Assembly (NCBI RefSeq): GCF_964199755.1
Contig: NC_133896.1
Span: 93,806,200 to 93,870,199, forward strand
Direction of reading: 5' to 3'
DNA length: 64,000 nt
Source: Larus michahellis
Taxonomy: Eukaryota; Chordata; Aves; Charadriiformes; Laridae
Of this stretch, positions 39,470-50,700 are shown piece after piece. The position numbers and the translations under genes are program-made. The stretch's first letter is position 1. Each line of letters starts with the position of its first letter. The notes below the pieces were generated by a model. The model saw nothing but the letters and a program-made list of their open reading frames with translations. It was not told the origin of the DNA and did no database searches.

Positions 39470-39905
39470 TCTGTGGTCTCTGTGCCACACTTCACTCCTC
39501 CGTCTGTGTTTCACCTTTCCTTTCTCTGCTCCCTCCCACTTTCTCATGCCCTCTATGACACTTCTGTCTGTCTCGCCTTCTGTCTCTTACCTCTGTCCAC
39601 CCATGCCCCCATTCCTCCAGATCCCTTTCTCCCAATTTCTATCCCACTTTCTCTCCCCACGTCCCACCTGTCTGATCCCTTCGTGTCACCAGGGGTCACA
39701 AAGACCCCTCTCTCTGTGCTCCCCCCACTCTGCTCTCTGGTTCCCCCTTTCTTCTTCTGTTTTTCTCTCCATTTCCCTCCACCATGCTTAGTCTCTCTTG
39801 CTGTACCACCTGATATCAATCTCTGTCCCTCTGTTCACCTATCTCCATGTGTCTCTGTTTTCCTGCATCTCTCCTTCTGTCTGTCTCTCTGGTGTCTGTC
39901 ACAAG
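39470..39905 (+). repeat. Pyrimidine-rich low-complexity tract
   Basis: More than 400 bases with the plus strand dominated by C and T, including CTGTCTGTCTCTC runs. Open frames on both strands result from the biased composition. Confidence 0.7.
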
Positions 39906-42900
39906 CACACACATTTCACATCAAAGCAGTTTTACCTGGTTCCTTTAAACCGGAGCTACTCAATCTCTTTGTGTTATTTCCAAGGCAGAAATATTTACTC
40001 AGGTGCTGTGTACCAGAGGTGTCAGTGAAGGTGGCTCATGCCACCAGGTGTCAGGTACATTTGAGCTGTGTTAGACTTCCACACAGGTGAAGTGTATAGC
40101 AAATATTAATAAGCTTCCCCTCTTCCCAAAGGGCTCGGCAGAGCTTTCTGGTTGATTTATGGCCAGTTTGATGACTGAGGGGATAGTCAGAAGCATGAAT
40201 ATGTCCTAAATTTGGAAAATCCCCCAAATCTGCCCCTCTCGATTTCCCTGCAGAAAAGTAGGAAACCCACGTGTACAGTAGTAACCTTAAATTCTTGAGT
40301 ATATGTCTCTGTTCTCGTAGCAACAGGATTGCCTGCTCCTTGTGGCAACATTTAGCAAAGGTGCCCCTGGCTTTAAGAGTATGAAACCTAACCAGTAATG
40401 GGGGTTTGGGTGCAACCATAAATATTTGCAGCGGCAGCTGCAATACGCTCCATTTATCACAAAAGAGATATGAACTGCTGTGTCGTAGCCTGCAGTCAAG
40501 TCAGATCTTTTCAGTGAGGTATAATGAAGTCGGCGCTTGAATCCTCGTTTCTGAGTTGATAAGGAGGTGACAGACTTTACCGATAGAAAACCTGCTTCTG
40601 CTGTTCAGCAAAGGGAGCTTAATCCTTCTATTTCTTTTGTTAGCCAGCTCTTCCCATTAGAAGTCATGTTCCTGTCTCACTTTCCTTACAAGGACGCCAG
40701 TTACTTTGATTCCTTTATAGGGTTGAGCATGTCTGTGGCTTAGTGCGCCAGTTTTCTTTGACAAAAAGCCATTATCGTTATTGATGAACCTGTCACTGGC
40801 TGGCAAGTTACCAGAAAGCGCTCGGAGGTAAAGCTTTCCTTAGGGTGTGCTTTCCTGCAGTGCTGTGCGTTGGGTCCTCAGATAGACACTGTTTTTTGGA
40901 AAAAAACATCAGGTAGGTGTCAGGTGGAAGAGAGGAAGGAGAACAAAACCTGAAGTATTATTTTTATTATTATCCACTTGCGCTACTGTGGATTTATTCT
41001 AACATCTGATCAGCAAATGGGGAAAATGTTTCATTATGGTACATGAGAACCCAATGAAGAAGTTAAGGAGAGTCTTCATCACTAACCATGGGCATATGGG
41101 CAGCGTAAGGACTTTCCAGTTGTACAGGCAAAGCTTCAATAAACTGTGATTCTCAGAACCCAAGCCTAAAAGGATCTTGAAATTAGAGGTAGCTCTCTAA
41201 CAGTGAGAGTGATAACGCCTGAAACAACTAGCGGAAAAAAGCAGGTTTGTCATCATTTGGGCTTTGTCAGTTTTCTGAAAGATGTGCTTTAACACAGCTT
41301 TGAGGAAAAGTACCCCAGTGTGTTTGTACGGAAGTTGGTTCAGATGATCAGAGCTATCTGTGGCAGCAAAAGAGACTGTGAAATCTAGCTTGGGCAGTTC
41401 ACTGCTTAGCCGACCCCTGCTGCAAGTAGTATTAAATGCACAACTGTGTTTTATTTTTCCTGGCTTGCCAGTATATCACTGAGACACAGCTTGTTGTGCC
41501 CCTTGGGATTATCAATGTGCAGAAACCCTGGTTCCATACCTACTGAAGTTGCACAGCGTAATTCCTTCTCAGCGTATCACCATGGACTTCTCTCATAAAG
41601 ATGTCGAATACAAGACAAGCTCGTAAATAAAAACACATGCTCTTTCCTGACTAGATCAACCAAATGAAAGTCTGGGCTGGGTGGGCAATCCAACTCGAAG
41701 TTCAGTCGTTTCTTTTGACTAGGAGAAGGAGCATGAAGTGAAATAGCGTGTGATTAACCCATGCACATCTACATTCCCTTTGACCTGAAAGTTAACATTT
41801 ACAAAGTGGAAAAGCACTGCTGGCTTCGGGTTAAAGATTTATTAAAGGACAAGGGGGCCCAGTAGCTTTGACGACTAGGACTAAATTCAGAGATTTTTAT
41901 CTTGCTGTCTGTGACCATCCTGTCTTCCTGAGGCTTGTTCTGTGGTGGCTTATGTGGATGTGGTGGGCTGTCCTATTCCTGAGGAATAAAAGGTCAGATC
42001 ACAAAATTCAGTGACAACCCAAAATTAGCACCCTCCTTAGCCACTGCACCAGAGTGGGAGGACAGAACAGGACAGGGCAAGGTGACTAAATTTTCTCCTG
42101 CCTCCTAGGAGTGGTTCTTTTAGCCTGAAGGCAGAAGCATCACAGCAAGGTGAGCAGGTGGCTTCTCCAGCCTCTGTTCATCCAGCATCTGCTTTTTGGC
42201 GACAAGGAGTGTGTGCTTTCCACTGCAGACAACTTTTATGACCTTTCTTGCACAAATAAATGATAATAATTAACCTGTCTGGCATCTGCTGCTGAATGGT
42301 CCCAGAAAAATGACAAGGACGTATTTCATAAGAGCCACTCAACAAAAAAGTACATTATTAAAAAGAGCCTTTTTTGCTGCAAAGCTGTTGGCAGTGATAA
42401 AAAAGTATAAATAATATTGCTTCATTTTCTTATATTATGATGAAAGGTTCAAAAAAGAGATTAAATCCTCTGGTACTAAGTAGTACACTGGCAGATAAAG
42501 ACAGCTGCTCTAGAGAGCTCCTGTCCCACTTGGCAGTGTGTGAAGGGTTAACATGCAGAGAAGAAGTGCAAGGTGGGGAAGCTGAGATCGTAGAGACATA
42601 TTAATAACTACGTACATCAATGAATGCATTTTAGCTGGACGAAGTTAGGCAGGAGAAGAGATTGGTCCTTTTAGAAAGAAGTTACATCCCTGTGAAAAGC
42701 AGTGGGCCACTGCAACAGCAGGTCCGTGGCCACATCAGAAAGAATTTGTCGCTCTCAGTTGTGCACAGATGTTGTGCACACACGCCAAATCTGGCAGTTT
42801 ACCTGAGTAAAATTCACAGACATTTCAAATCATTCATTCCCAGGTGACATCTGTTTTGGTTATGACTATTCTGTGACATCAGCTGAAGACGTCACACCAG

Positions 42901-43920
42901 CTTTCTGGCAGGGCTGGTTGCCTTCACCAATGACAAAACCCACCACTGCTGAGCTGTGCTGCTGCGTCAGTGTGCGGTTGGCTCCTTCTGTTCATGCTGG
43001 TCTCCTTTTCTGAGCCTTGTGAACACGTTCAGATCAACACACGCGACATAGAAGAGCTTTACTTTGGGGACTGGACAACCACTCGCTACAAGAAGTGATG
43101 GTGAGCCGTGATCCAGTAATTGTACTCATCAGGGCAGACGGGCAGGGTGCCGTCCATGCTGGGAAGCCCCATGCTAAGCACTGAGTAGAAATTTATGAAG
43201 GTGTAGGCCCTGCTCCGGAAAGCACATACCTTAATAAACAAGGATTAAGGGAAAGGGATGAGGAAGAATATACGGCCTTACCTCCGTCACATGGCATAAA
43301 TACACATTGCATAGGAAAATGCCCATGGAAAGCATAGGGAAGCAAAAGGATTGCTGTCCCTTGTCTCTCCTTTCCCTTCTCTCCCAGGTCATTCACCCCT
43401 GTAATGGCTCACCACCTGAACTCTTAAATGATTTGGCAGGAAACAAAAGGCCTCTTAACGCACATGCTATGAAGTTGAATTATTTTAGTCCCCTTTGCCT
43501 ACTGTATCAAATACAAGCTGCCTCATCTTCTATTTAAAAGGCTTTGCCAATTCTCCTCATCTTTCATTCACTACTGAGATGTTGAATGCTAGATGCCATT
43601 TTCAAGCTGTTAAATTTCCAAGCAAGCCCCTTGAGACTTTCACTCTGCCTGACTTAGACGAGCTCCTTGCATGTCTCCGTTATGATGGCTGTGAGAACAG
43701 TTCACATCTAGTAAGCTGCTGGTACCATAGATGCGCATATACATCGTGTGGTAGCCGATACTGTTGCATTGACGTATCTCTCCTGGGTCTTGTCATGTAT
43801 TTCAGCCAAAATCTCTTTGGGGTAAAGGCCACATGGAGCCATGCACTGGATAGGTGTCGTAAACCCAGAAAGATAGCTGAGAAGACACTGAGCGCTTTTA
43901 ATGCTCATTCTTCCACCCTT

Positions 43921-43994
43921 AATTCATTGTGTTTATGAATCATGTTTATGTGATAGCAATTCATTGTGTTTCTGCATCATATTTATGTGATAAC
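43921..43994. repeat. 37-bp tandem duplication
   Basis: Two adjacent 37-base units (43921-43957 and 43958-43994) start AATTCATTGTGTTT and end TTATGTGATA plus two bases. They differ at only a few positions. It is a local duplication of modest age. Confidence 0.85.
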
Positions 43995-44098
43995 AAAGAC
44001 AGTTGCTAAAATATTAATGAAGTACATCTATACTTAATGTTTTATAAGATCTATATTTAAGAGCTGCTGCAACTAACTAAAGGGATTGTTTAAGCTAA

Positions 44099-44276
44099 AT
44101 CACAGAATCACTGAGGTTGGAAGTGATCTCTGGAGATCATCTAGTACAAATCCCCTGCCCAAGCAGTGTCAGCTGGAGCAGGTTGCCCAGGACCGTGTCC
44201 AGTTGCGTTTTGAGTATCTTTAGAGTTGGAGAATACAAAACCTCTCTGGGCAACCTGTTCCAGTGTTTGACTGCCA
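44099..44276 (-). mobile_element. CR1 LINE 3' fragment
   Basis: TCACAGAATCACTGAGGTTG, then GATCATCTAGTACAA and CTGGGCAACCTGTTCCAGTG, mark a CR1 3' end on the minus strand, more diverged than the copy near 38 kb. It abuts a plus-strand CR1 coding fragment at its right end. Confidence 0.88.
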
Positions 44277-44560
44277 CTTAATATTCATGTTTATGGGCAA
44301 AAAGGAGGATCTGGAGAACTTAATATTCACATTCAAGGGCAAAAAGGAAAATCCACAGCTACAGGCCAGTAAGCCTCACCTCCATGCCTGAGAAGGGATG
44401 CTCCATCCCTCCAAGGGATCCACCATCATTTCAAGGCAACTAATCCTGGCAACCATTTCCAGACACATGTTGGACATGAAGACGATTGGAAGTAGCCAGC
44501 GTGGATTTATTATTTCACTCTTAAATGGGATGAGCTAGGTCAGAAACGCCACAAAAGTGT
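44277..44560 (+). mobile_element. CR1 LINE ORF2 (reverse transcriptase) fragment, decayed
   Basis: GCTACAGGCCAGTAAGCCTC matches the NYRPVSLTS region of the CR1 reverse transcriptase. It is followed by decayed CATTTCCAGACACATG and TAGCCAGCGTGGATT segments. No frame stays open. The upstream CTTAATATTCA...GGGCAAAAAGGA segment is present twice (starting at 44277 and 44319, 42 bases apart). A pseudogenised LINE piece. Confidence 0.75.
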
Positions 44561-46029
44561 TAAGAAACATTCTTTTCTGCACTTCATGTAATTTGGAGGT
44601 CAATAAATCAAAAAAGCCAACAGTGTCAGTTCAACAGTCTATCATGAAAGAATGTTTTTCCCTCTACGTAATGGAAAAGCAAGGTTAGACAGCCTAATAA
44701 GCTCTAAAACACTTACATGGCCATCAGGTGAGTAAAGGAATCATACCTTCTCCTTCCTTTAAAGGAAACAAGAACAAGCAGGAAGTAGGTCTACCCATAA
44801 TTAAAAAGCAACACCTTTATTTTCATCTGTCCCACAAGAAGAAGGCAAGAGTGCAGGGCCTGTAAAGAGGTGTGAACAGGGCGCAATGTAGGTTCTCAAA
44901 GTGGAATGTAAGCTAAAATGCGGCATTACCTCTCCTGCTGCATGGGTCAGGGGAAGGGGATCTTGGAAACCTCTGAAACTTTGCAACTTCAGTTTCCAAA
45001 ACTGTGGTCAAACTTGTAATTCTTCACTGTCAGAAAACAAGTGAGATGAACTCTTTACTCTTAAATATTGTCTGGTAGGAAAGGAGTCTCAAGGGTAGGT
45101 GGCAGGTGCCGGGTACTTTATTTCTTTGGCAATGATGAATCACTGCTCAGGGTGAACTAACATATTTGCAATCTCTACCTTGAGCTGGAGAACTGCTCAC
45201 TGCTGGTGCAATTTTTTTGTAGGAAAGCTGGCAGAGGCCAGAGTACTGTCCTGGGCAAATGGTAAGACAGCAAGCCATAATGGAGACCTAAAGATTACTC
45301 AGTCTATATTCTTCTAGAGCCTAACACAAGGGAGTCCAGTTCTACGGTTCAAGACTTTCAGGTACTGCTGTAATAAAATTATGTAAGTTCCCAGTTGTAC
45401 TCATCCTCAGCCCACCCACATTGTAATGGGGCTAATTTTTTATCTGTTTTAGAGCAAGCATCAGTGAGGCACTGCTACCTGATATAGTACAGCCGGGTTA
45501 GCTGAGCCTGTTCCTGGTGATTATGCGATAAAACCATTGGCTTCATGATACCAGAGGAGCTCGGCTCAGCCCCTGCATGGTCTCTGAGCTGAGGGTGCTG
45601 GAGGCAGTGGGTCAAGGTGGCTCTCAAGCAGGCAGAAAGTCCCCGCAGAGTTTAGGAAAGGATGGGGCACTCGCTTGCTTAGTTCATCTCTCCACAACAC
45701 TCCTGCTTGTTGGTTGTGAGGCACCAGCTCCACCACGTGCCACCAATAAATAAGCCTTGCTACTTTCCAGACAAGTCTTCAACTGCAGCTCTCTATCTCC
45801 ATTTCCAAGCAATTCCCACACACACCATGTCTCCAGGGCTTGCTTTGTTGCTATTTGCTCAGTTTGTAGTGTGCAAAACAGTATGCAAAAATGATGACAG
45901 AACTGGCTCAAAACATCTTAGCGGAGTAGACAAGCAAATGAAGAAATAAAGAAGAGTAGGTGAAGATGATGTGGCCTTCCAGGGCTGCGGTGCTCCTGCT
46001 TTAGGGAGGCAAGTGTTGTAGGGGAAGTG

Positions 46030-46516
46030 GAGATCCTGTCTCTGGTTTTGGGGCTCCCAATACAGGAAAGACCAATCAGCTGCAGCAAGTTCAGCAGTGG
46101 CCAACCAAGATGGTTGGGGGCTGGAGCCCACATCCTGCGAGGGCTTGTTCAGCCTGGAGAATGGCTTTGGGGGAACCAGACAGCAGCTTCCAATACCTAT
46201 GGAGAGGTTAGCAAGAAGATCCAGCCTGTCTCTTCACTGGTGGAAGGATGAGACACAAATGCCATCAATCAAAACAAGGGAAATTCAAGCTGCATATAAA
46301 TTAAAGCTTTTCAACCGTGAGGGCAACCAAGCAGTGGAACAAGCTGCCCAGTGAGGCTGTGCAGTTTCAGTCTTCGGAGGTCTTAAAGAGAAGACTGGAT
46401 AAAGTCGTCATCAGCCTGGTCTGATCTCAGAGCTGACCTTGCTTGGAGCTGAAGGTTGGACTAATGACCTTCTGAAGTCCTTTCTGACCTGAACTGTCTC
46501 ATGATCCTGTCATCCT
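46030..46516 (+). mobile_element. CR1 LINE 3' part, plus strand
   Basis: The order is GGGGCTCCCAATACAGGAAA, GAGCCCACATCCTGCGAGGG, TTGTTCAGCCTGGAGAATGG, then AGCAGTGGAACAAGCTGCCC and GAAGGTTGGACTAATGACCT. This is the CR1 3' segment in sense orientation. It ends with a degraded octamer tail near 46500. No coding potential remains. Confidence 0.9.
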
Positions 46517-47103
46517 AAGATCAGAGGGGACAACCAAGGAAGACTATCTCTACCTCTCCCCTGCCAATAACCACCGTCTCTTCGTGCACCACACCATCTC
46601 CCTTGTAGCAGCCAGCCTCATTCATCAGACCTTAAAAAGTGGCAGCTCTCGGTGGCTCTGACATATTACTCGGGGTGGTTTGAGGAAGTTCCAGTTTTTA
46701 GAGAAGACAAAACAATTAAGACCTGTCCCTCTTGCAGACCAAGCTCTCGCTGGCTGCTGCGGTCACCACGCAAACTGGTAATTGCTTTGGGGAGCAAAGG
46801 CTTCCAGGACTCTCTAGGAGAGGGGGAGACATTAACTCCAGGGTCATGTTCAAATTTCAGTTGTGCCTCCTAGAGATTTCCTCCTGGCAGGACTTACAGT
46901 AGAGCAGGTCATGGAAAGGAAAAAACAATAAAAATTGGCCTTTTTTTTTTTTTAAGGAGAGAGGAGAATTCAAAGTAAAAAAAATCAAATAAAATCAATT
47001 GATCTTTTTTTTCTGCAGCTTCTGGAAACGCAGAGCTACTTTCATTAGTATTCTATAGCTAAATGCTTGCTGCTGCTCCTGCCTCAGCAACAGCTTTCTT
47101 GAA

Positions 47104-47117
47104 AAATATTAATATTT
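47104..47117. repeat. 14-bp perfect palindrome
   Basis: AAATATTAATATTT, about 650 bases upstream of the HGD start. It could be an AT-rich factor site or chance. Confidence 0.5.
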
Positions 47118-47402
47118 CAGAATTTGTAAGCGCCCCTCACTAGCTCTAATCACCAGAATACAAAATCCTCCTCGGCTTTTGGCCCCAAACTGCTGTGTAA
47201 CGTGTTTCACAAGTATCACCACCTTCAGCAGGACAGGGATGTGATCCTTTCTGTCCCCAATGTAACACAGCTCGGAAGCATAATGAACACATATTTGTTA
47301 CACATTTAGAGGATTGAATATGAAAGTTGCTAGAGGTATGATTTATGGAAGAAGCTGATAAAACAGTTGCAAAAATTACTTTTATTTGTTCTTAAACACC
47401 TC

Positions 47403-47422
47403 GGGGGGGGTGAGGGGGGGGG
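47403..47422 (+). promoter_or_regulatory. G-run block upstream of HGD
   Basis: Eight Gs, TGA, then nine Gs, about 340 bases upstream of the HGD ATG. Each run can supply two GGG tracts, so a G-quadruplex is possible on the plus strand. A C run of eight follows at about 47511-47518. Confidence 0.5.
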
Positions 47423-47762
47423 CGTTCCCCCTATGTGTGGGAACTACGACCCCTTTTTTAACATCTAAGGAGGAAAAAGAGTGGCAAGGAAACCCATTCC
47501 CACTCATCCCCCCCCCGCCATTATTATCTTCAAATCGATCCCGGGGCTGGTTCTGCGGCGAAGGGCTGGCGTTTGGTTAAACACAGACCGGGCTGAGCAA
47601 ACAGGTTGAAAACTCCCTTGGACTTTCTCACTTCCAGCACTGTCAGCCTGCCATCGGCCTGGCTCGCTCGACTGGCTAGCAGGCTTTGCTTGGCGGGCTG
47701 CTTCGGCCAGACACCTGCTTGGGGTTTGTGTCTGCTCCCACAGGAGGAGGACCAGGAGGAGG
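47423..47762 (+). promoter_or_regulatory. HGD: HGD proximal promoter and 5'UTR (boundaries unknown)
   Basis: Sequence directly before the HGD ATG. No TATA box is obvious. GGTTAAAC near 47575 resembles half of an HNF1 site, which would fit a liver and kidney gene, but one half-site is weak evidence. The transcription start cannot be placed from sequence alone. Confidence 0.4.
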
Positions 47763-47777
47763 ATGGCGGGCTTGCAG
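47763..47777 (+). CDS. HGD: HGD coding exon 1 (residues 1-5)
   Basis: Encodes MAGLQ before the donor GTAAGG; human HGD also has only about five codons here. Supported by phase, donor and match to the family start. Confidence 0.88.
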
Positions 47778-50700
47778 GTAAGGGGCTGGGCGCCTGCGAC
47801 CCACCAGTGCTGGCTGTGGACACCCCTTCTCCGCTGACACCGAATTTTTGGCGTCTGTTTCACTTCAGCGTGGCCCTCTTTTGTGTTTCAGGGTGTGTTT
47901 TAAAGCTCTCTTGGGGTAAAGGTTTTTGCTGTGTTTCCTCTACCAATGGGCTTTTCTTTCCCTTTTCTCCTCCTTTGGAAATTGTTCTTGGTCAGCCTGT
48001 CCCAGCACAGGACTTCTTCATCGGGGAATTTGTCCTTCCCCCGCCCTCCATACGCACCCCTCCTCCTGCCCCGGCTGCCAGGGGGGTGTTTCCCCCTCAG
48101 CCTATGAAATCTGGCTGGCAACATCTGCCCAGATGTTGCAACCCTGGCCACCATCTTCCCCGGCAGCCCAGGGGAGCAGCAGCTCCGTCCTGGGGCAGTT
48201 TCTCAATGCCCCGCACAGGGCATGCCGGCACACTGGGGCTCCGGCCATGCCCTCTTCTCCGAGCCTCAGCGGGGCAGCCAGCAGGAGCTTTCCCCACCAC
48301 CATTTGCCAGAGCATGGGGGAGTTTGGGGAGAAGGCTGGGATGTGGCGGGTGGCTCACGCCCAGGCTCACATGAGGCTCACAGCCCTGAATCTCATCGTC
48401 ACCTCGCTGTCGTTGCGCCAGGGCCAGCCTCTCTGAAGAGTCCTGTCTCCTCATACAGTAGAATTTCACTGCGCCTCTTCCTTGCCTGTCCCTGACACCC
48501 CACAGCTCTGAAATGTCCTCTTTCAGCATTGGGGGCAGCCTTGCCCCCATACCACTCCAGATGAGTGGCCGACAGGTGTTGGTCACGGTCATGACAGCAT
48601 CTTCCATGTCCCTGTCTCCAACTCATCCCTAGCAGACCCTAGCACCTTGTTGGCCAGTATGACTTTGGCCACAGGTTGAGCATGGGGCTGCCCAGGGCTG
48701 CCCACAGGAACGGGCTGCTCTGCCAGCATCTCCCCTCATATACATATCATATACATATCACATACATCCATACCCCATTATCACCTCTCCCCAGCCAATC
48801 TTCTCTTTGAGTCTTTCCTAGGAAAGAGTTGCTTCACCCATCCTCTCTGCTCTTCCTGGCGTCCATCCCTCTCTTCCCTCCTCCACCGAGTGCCCTGACC
48901 CACCTTGGAGCTGGGCAGGTCCTTTCAGGAAGGGCCTGGCCCTGGACCATCCCCGGTACTTTTAGAGCAGAGGGTTGGTCAGACATCGGGGAGACGTCAG
49001 CTCCTGCCAGGGATGTTGGCCCTGCAGGACCATGGCAGCACCAGGGCAGAGCTCCGGTGTGGGTGCTTTGGTTCAACCCCGCAAAGAGGCTGTGGAGCCC
49101 CATGCAGAAGGTGAAAGACTTGCTCTGCTCATCGCCCCAAATGCTCATGTCCCTCTTTCTGCGGGTTTGTGTTAGATGCTCCGGTGTTGACTGAACGGAG
49201 CTGATACGAAGTGCCATGCCTTTTGTCTAGAGATGAATGTTGTTTTCCTGTGTCCTGCAGCAGGAGCTGATAGAGAAATGTATTATGCAGCGTTTGAAGA
49301 AGGGCCTTAATTATTTTGCAGTCTATGTGTTCAGACTTCAAATGCCTTTTTCCCATGCCTGCTGTCTAATCCGGTGAACAAAAGGTTATGGTTTATAGGT
49401 CAGAGCATGACACCCATTGCGAGCACTCTGTTTTGCATCCTGGTTATCCCAATCAATGAGCTTTGCTGAATTTTTTATGCTGTGCCAGGCTTTTATCTCT
49501 CCCATTTTATTGAAAAACGACAAAATAAAAAACAAAGTGGAGTCAGATGAATTCCTAAGATCCCGTTTGCATAAAAAGCTACAGGATCTCGAACAAAATA
49601 ACAACAGCAGGAATTAAAAGCCGAAGTGAAAACAAAGGACCGCAGAGAACTTTTTGTTTTATGAAACCACTAGCTCAATTACCAAAATAGTTCTCATCAA
49701 CCGACCCGACCTGGAGTAACTCACAACGTGGCTAGGAACCATGGAGGCCAGGCAGGGACCTAGATGGAGGTCAGTTTGGACTAACGACCCATCGCCGTGC
49801 CATGGAGAAGAAGGGTTGGTTTCCATCTCTCCAGATGTTTTTGCACGGGAAGGGTGATCCGGTGTCGGTGCCGGGCAGGCAGAAAGGGGTCATTTCTCCT
49901 GGCTCGGGGCCACCCTGTACTACGCAGACTGGGAGGTGGAGGCGGGCTCAGAGGGTCGGCAAGGAGAAGGGCCATTGTGTGCCTGGCCCTTGTGTTGTTG
50001 TTCCTGACCGACCTGCATCCGCTGGGTCCCCTTGTGGTGCTCCAGAGCCCTGGATGCGCAGCTGCGCAGCTATTTTTGCCAGCCCAAGTAGTGTTTGACA
50101 CCAAACCCTAAGGGCATGGAGAGGAGAGAAGCCTCTCTGAGGTCTGTCACAGGGAAAGGCAAAATAAAACGAGTGAATGAGAAAAGCCACACTGAGCATC
50201 CAGGCAAAGCCTTGGAGCCACACAGGGTGATAAATCACCAGCAGGACGACGTCTCCCCTCCCGCAGCTGCAGTCCTGCCAATGTCTTTTTTTTCAGCCCT
50301 CGATGCAGTTACCTGAGGATTAATTTTTTTTTTTCTTTTCTTGGCAAAGAAGAACTGATTTGACCAAACAATGATGAAGCAGCTTCTGCCCCGGCCCTGG
50401 GGGCAGTGGGGTGATGCCACCCTCTCCCAAACACCGTCTCCTCCCCGACTAGGCTCCCCTGCCCCAACCCTGCCTCCTCGCTGGGCGAGAACCAGCAGCT
50501 CTGCAGCCCCCGGTGATGCCCAGCCGAGGAAGGCAGCAGCTCTCCGGCTGGCAGCCCGCTGGGAATCTGCCTGCATGGCTGTGCTTGGGGCTGGCGAGGA
50601 GCCGTGCAGCACCAACACGGGCACACAGCGGCTGCCGGCATGAGATGCTGGCTGCTGAGTTTCTTTTCTTTCCTTCCCCACCCCCTTCCTAATCCCAGCA

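Larger units (their letters stand above)
36651..47600. other. Intergenic region between RABL3 and HGD
   Basis: About 11 kb with no conserved protein gene seen on either strand. The longest open frame (213 aa, plus, near 39.4-40.1 kb) lies in a C/T-rich tract and is a composition artefact. The region holds several CR1 fragments, two short tandem duplications and a pyrimidine-rich tract. A non-coding transcript cannot be excluded. Confidence 0.7.

Noticed and set aside
39449-40090. 213-codon open frame with many Ser, Pro, Leu and Cys residues
   Set aside because: It lies in a pyrimidine-rich low-complexity tract, and overlapping frames are open too.
47606-48436. 276-codon plus-strand open frame covering HGD exon 1 in another frame
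   Set aside because: It reads through the HGD exon 1 donor and intron in a different frame, with no recognisable domain; GC-rich artefact.
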